DNA from: CAYLLT01 sp964384465 | GTDB lineage: Bacteria; Planctomycetota; Phycisphaerae; UBA1845; PWPN01 | Direction of reading: 5' to 3' | Assembly: GCA_964384465.1 (NCBI GenBank) | Contig: CAYLLT010000171.1 | Coordinates: 1-7,943 of the forward strand | Length of the DNA stretch: 7,943 nucleotides | Shown: one piece after another, positions 7,301 through 7,943 of the stretch | How the letters are laid out: the number at the start of each line of letters is the position of its first letter | How positions within the stretch are numbered: the first letter of the stretch is position 1 | The notes under the pieces: model-generated | What the model saw: the letters and a program-made list of their open reading frames with translations, nothing else | Told to the model about the DNA's origin: nothing | The model's database searches: none | Made by a program: the position numbers and the translations under genes

Positions 7301-7621
7301 CTGCTTGATCTGCTCGACTACCTTCTTGGCGCCGGGAGAACTGGCGCCCGGACCAATGCGGGCGCCGGGGCTGGAGGGGTTTTTGTATTCGATCAGGACG
7401 CGATCGTAGACGGAATCCACGCGCCCCTTGGCGACAGTGAACTCGTGCCTGCCCTCCAGCTTAACGCCCGCCTCTTTCTCGACGAAGGCCAGTTGTCTTT
7501 CGACCTCGATGCGGATTTCCTCCTCCTTGTCCGCCATCGCCGCCGCCGCGCGCACCTGGTCCGCGAATTCCTCGGCTTTCCTCGCAATGAGCTCGTCCAG
7601 TGATGCAGGTTTCTTAGACAT
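4370..7621 (-). CDS. Nuclease-like/N6-adenine DNA methyltransferase fusion with C-terminal target recognition region
   Basis: This 1083-residue protein is predicted to methylate adenine in its target and perhaps to cut unmodified DNA. Residues 38-150 form a likely PD-(D/E)xK domain: Asp69 in GRVDSVYDR, then Glu78-x-Lys80 in VLIEYKNP. A helical linker (about 190-380) leads to the Rossmann methylase: motif X region EYYTPDWLAEHVL (384-396), SAM-binding DPACGSGTF (411-419), GFDLNPLAVMAA (455-466) and catalytic NPPW (612-615). Residues about 700-1060 should recognise DNA; GFGTPSMLDYIPIKRFDG (1010-1027) is typical of TaqI/Type IIG-like C-terminal specificity regions. I chose the ATG at 7621 (MSKKPASL) over an upstream alternative start at 7681, because GAGG lies 9 bases before 7621 and the extra 20 residues look non-homologous. 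It shares 8 bases with the preceding small ORF and 4 (ATGA) with the helicase. DrmMI-like or split Type ISP are the main readings. Confidence 0.9.
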   Translation of the reverse strand: MSKKPASLDELIARKAEEFADQVRAAAAMADKEEEIRIEVERQLAFVEKEAGVKLEGRHEFTVAKGRVDSVYDRVLIEYKNPSSPGARIGPGASSPGAKKVVEQIKQRFYDLRTKYKDPLNTLFGVGCDGKHFIFVRYYNDKWQVQDPVEVNKHSTERFLWALFNLGTKGKRFEPDYLAGDFGSAEGSVASSGIKVLYHAICATDNPKALTFFNQWKILFGEVCGYDVDNPSDKIKKLADFYGVPVKNVKPAELLFSVHTYYALFMKLLAAQIMIHFHKLPGGSLVEKLVGAPTAAKLKSVLEDLEQGGVFRHLGITNFLEGDLFAWYLPAWSQGIEDVIRALAMRLDQYNPGTLAEEPQETRDFLKKLYQQLFPKSVRHDLGEYYTPDWLAEHVLNEVGYVGDPDKRLLDPACGSGTFLVMAITRIRSWYEKNREKCRYDEGELCKKILANVIGFDLNPLAVMAARTNYLIAIRDLVSHVDKVEIPVYLCDSILTPSSYGGLFAGTTTAAKELKTSAAKFLIPTEIATNREDVAKYAEQLEFCVRNGYEPKEFVKRCQDEGLPVTAQSLHLDLYRELVKLDKANKNGVWARIIKNAFAPLFIGRVDYVAGNPPWVVWDNLPSDYRDSTKPIWEGYGLFTLSASAARHGGGKKDLSMLMLYVSADCYLADAGRLGFVITQTLFQTKGAGDGFRRFRLGDAGAWLGVLRVDDMVRFQPFEGAANWTSTVTLQKGIKTTWPVPYFKWSLIDDLPESNLDNWREGFAIEPCTARPIDQDRENAPWMVSPAGIGTDVAALVGPSDYSAHAGAYSGGANGVYWVRILKKLAGGVLVENVSEKSKAGIKSVTAAIEPDLLYPLIRWSDVSRFHAEPSVYLVLAQNVETRTGIQEPTMRSKWPKTYAYLKQFQSLLVKRAAYKRYQGDAPFYSMYDIDTYTLAPIKVVWRRMDRQINAAVVESVKDPVLGKRPVVPQETCVLIEAVSTDEAHYICAMLNSAVANFLVKSHSVRGGKGFGTPSMLDYIPIKRFDGRDRQHKHLAALSYQAHEAAAGDADYSKLQDAIDESAAALFGLSNSDAAVVAKLERE
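4379..4382 (-). promoter_or_regulatory. Shine-Dalgarno of the helicase gene, inside the methylase 3' end
   Basis: On the minus strand GGAG ends 5 bases before the ATG at 4373 and 8 before the second ATG at 4370. It lies within the last methylase codons. Together with the ATGATG/TGA overlap it points to re-initiation by ribosomes finishing the methylase. It does not decide between the two adjacent ATGs, which differ by one residue. Confidence 0.6.
7343..7366 (-). repeat. GC-rich inverted repeat inside the nuclease-domain coding region
   Basis: GGCGCCCG (7343-7350) and CGGGCGCC (7359-7366) form a perfect 8-bp inverted repeat with the 8-base loop GACCAATG. It lies in the methylase gene directly after the codons for the ExK motif. 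The encoded linker contains SSPGA twice (residues 83-87 and 94-98), so part of the segment may be a small local duplication. The hairpin could pair strongly in mRNA, but it is in frame and does not break the gene. Confidence 0.6.
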
Positions 7622-7814
7622 TCTCCACGACCTCATTTGTCCTGAGTCGAGGATGTTGCCGGAACAGCCCGCCGATGTCAAAACATCCGTTGGCGATGTC
7701 GATTTTCCCGGAGATCTGGCACCAGTCGTGGAGGTAGTCGCGGACTTTCCAGTCCGCGTCGCTGTTATCCACGATGAAGAGTTCGCTGCCGGGTTTGCGG
7801 GAGTCGGATGACAA
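7614..7814 (-). CDS. 66-residue N-terminal stub of a PLD-nuclease/helicase defence protein
   Basis: The first 45-50 residues (KPGSELFIVDNSDADWKVRD, then YLHDWCQISGKIDIANGCFDIGGL) match, from memory, the conserved N-terminus of long phospholipase-D-like/helicase proteins found in restriction and defence islands. There the text continues into the PLD domain with its HxK motifs. Here homology stops after GGL, and the remaining 16 residues (FRQHPRLRTNEVVENV) are unrelated, ending at TAA 7614-7616. The catalytic PLD and helicase parts are absent. The start is TTG at 7814, with GGAG spaced 7 bases away and an in-frame stop 12 codons upstream, and no better start. The stop overlaps the methylase ATG by 8 bases, so translating this stub would deliver ribosomes to the methylase. 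It may be a deletion relic kept as a leader, or a true small protein. Confidence 0.6.
   Translation of the reverse strand: MSSDSRKPGSELFIVDNSDADWKVRDYLHDWCQISGKIDIANGCFDIGGLFRQHPRLRTNEVVENV
7631..7634 (-). promoter_or_regulatory. Shine-Dalgarno supporting the methylase start at 7621
   Basis: On the minus strand GAGG ends 9 bases before the ATG at 7621, within the end of the upstream 66-residue ORF. A second GGAG lies only 1 base before the ATG, too close to be the usual site. This is the main reason for choosing MSKKPASL over the longer frame opening at 7681. Confidence 0.5.
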
Positions 7815-7821
7815 GGGGGTT

Positions 7822-7825
7822 CTCC
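7822..7825 (-). promoter_or_regulatory. Shine-Dalgarno supporting a TTG start at 7814
   Basis: On the minus strand GGAG ends 7 bases before TTG at 7814, ideal spacing. The in-frame stop 12 codons upstream and the lack of any ATG or GTG between them leave TTG as the only sensible start for the 66-residue ORF. Confidence 0.55.
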
Positions 7826-7849
7826 ACTTCCGTAAGGACTGTGGGCGTC

Positions 7850-7877
7850 ATTCTATCCGGCGTTTTGAGCCGAGCAA
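7850..7877 (-). promoter_or_regulatory. Candidate sigma-70-type promoter of the defence operon
   Basis: On the minus strand TTGCTC (7872-7877; 4 of 6 to TTGACA) is followed after 16 bases by TAGAAT (7850-7855; 5 of 6 to TATAAT). Transcription would begin near 7843, giving a leader of about 29 bases before the TTG at 7814. Short matches like this occur by chance, and promoter consensus in planctomycetes is not well fixed, so this is tentative. Confidence 0.3.
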
Positions 7878-7943
7878 TTGGGCAGCCACGTAGGGTCCGC
7901 TGTGAGGCTGGGAATTTATCCTTGACATGCATGATAACATCGC

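Larger units (their letters stand above)
7815..7943. other. Intergenic region upstream of the defence operon
   Basis: No coding region is supported in these 129 bases. It holds the candidate operon promoter and the ribosome binding site of the 66-residue ORF on the minus strand. On the plus strand a perfect TTGACA (7922-7927) sits beside a CATGCATG palindrome (7926-7933). If it is a -35 box for a rightward gene, its -10 box would fall just beyond the window, so it cannot be confirmed. Confidence 0.5.

Noticed and set aside
6182..7603. Long plus-strand open frame (473 codons) opposite the methylase
   Set aside because: It is antisense to the conserved nuclease and methylase regions and made of repetitive Glu/Val/Leu/Ala text. 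It has no domain or ribosome site that competes with the real gene.
7622..7681. A 20-residue longer N-terminus for the methylase starting at 7681
   Set aside because: The extension overlaps the upstream ORF heavily, looks non-homologous, and the ATG at 7621 has a GAGG at 9 bases.
7922..7927. Perfect TTGACA on the plus strand as a rightward promoter
   Set aside because: A -10 box at normal spacing would lie outside the window, so this cannot be supported as a promoter from the sequence given.
1..7943. CRISPR arrays, tRNA or rRNA genes, insertion sequences, integrase
   Set aside because: I saw no regularly spaced repeats, cloverleaf-like segments, terminal inverted repeats or transposase/integrase motifs in either strand by eye.

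Overview
The window looks like GC-rich chromosomal DNA from a planctomycete or similar bacterium. The main clue is the 3' end of a secreted protein at 808-1251. It combines a beta-sandwich-like repeat, two degenerate dockerin-type calcium loops and a short C-terminal tail ending in CP, an architecture I associate with Phycisphaerae-type genomes. The taxonomic call is an inference from style, not a proof.

Left part (1-825, + strand): the 3' end of a radical SAM/SPASM gene (TIGR04053-like) runs in from the left edge. It is followed 15 bases later by a small two-helix membrane protein gene with a good Shine-Dalgarno. A short GC-rich hairpin with a TTT tail closes this pair.

Junction (808-1251, - strand): a 5'-truncated dockerin-bearing exported protein fragment points back towards the first two genes. 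Its reading frame runs into a stop just where the defence genes end, so it looks like host sequence cut by the arrival or rearrangement of an island.

Island (about 1229-7814, - strand, transcribed right to left): a tightly packed operon. From its 5' end it holds (a) a 66-residue ORF (TTG start with a good SD) matching only the extreme N-terminus of the PLD-nuclease/helicase proteins of defence loci; (b) a 1083-residue protein with an N-terminal nuclease-like domain (D...ExK), an N6-adenine methylase core (DPACGSGTF, NPPW) and a C-terminal target-recognition region; (c) a 952-residue RapA/SNF2-type SF2 translocase; (d) a 97-residue ORF equivalent to the C-terminal tail of Type ISP restriction enzymes. 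Successive ORFs overlap by 8, 4 and 8 bases, which implies one mRNA and coupled translation. A candidate sigma-70 promoter lies at 7850-7877.

Taken together, genes (b) and (c) carry the parts of a Type ISP restriction-modification enzyme (nuclease, SF2 motor, methylase, target recognition) on two polypeptides. They also resemble the methylase/SNF2 pair (DrmMI/DrmD) of class 1 DISARM. The expected PLD-helicase and full-length Type ISP partners survive only as end fragments on either side. The locus is either a condensed, still functional two-subunit defence system or a decaying one. The two large frames are intact with all core motifs visible, which favours function for them.
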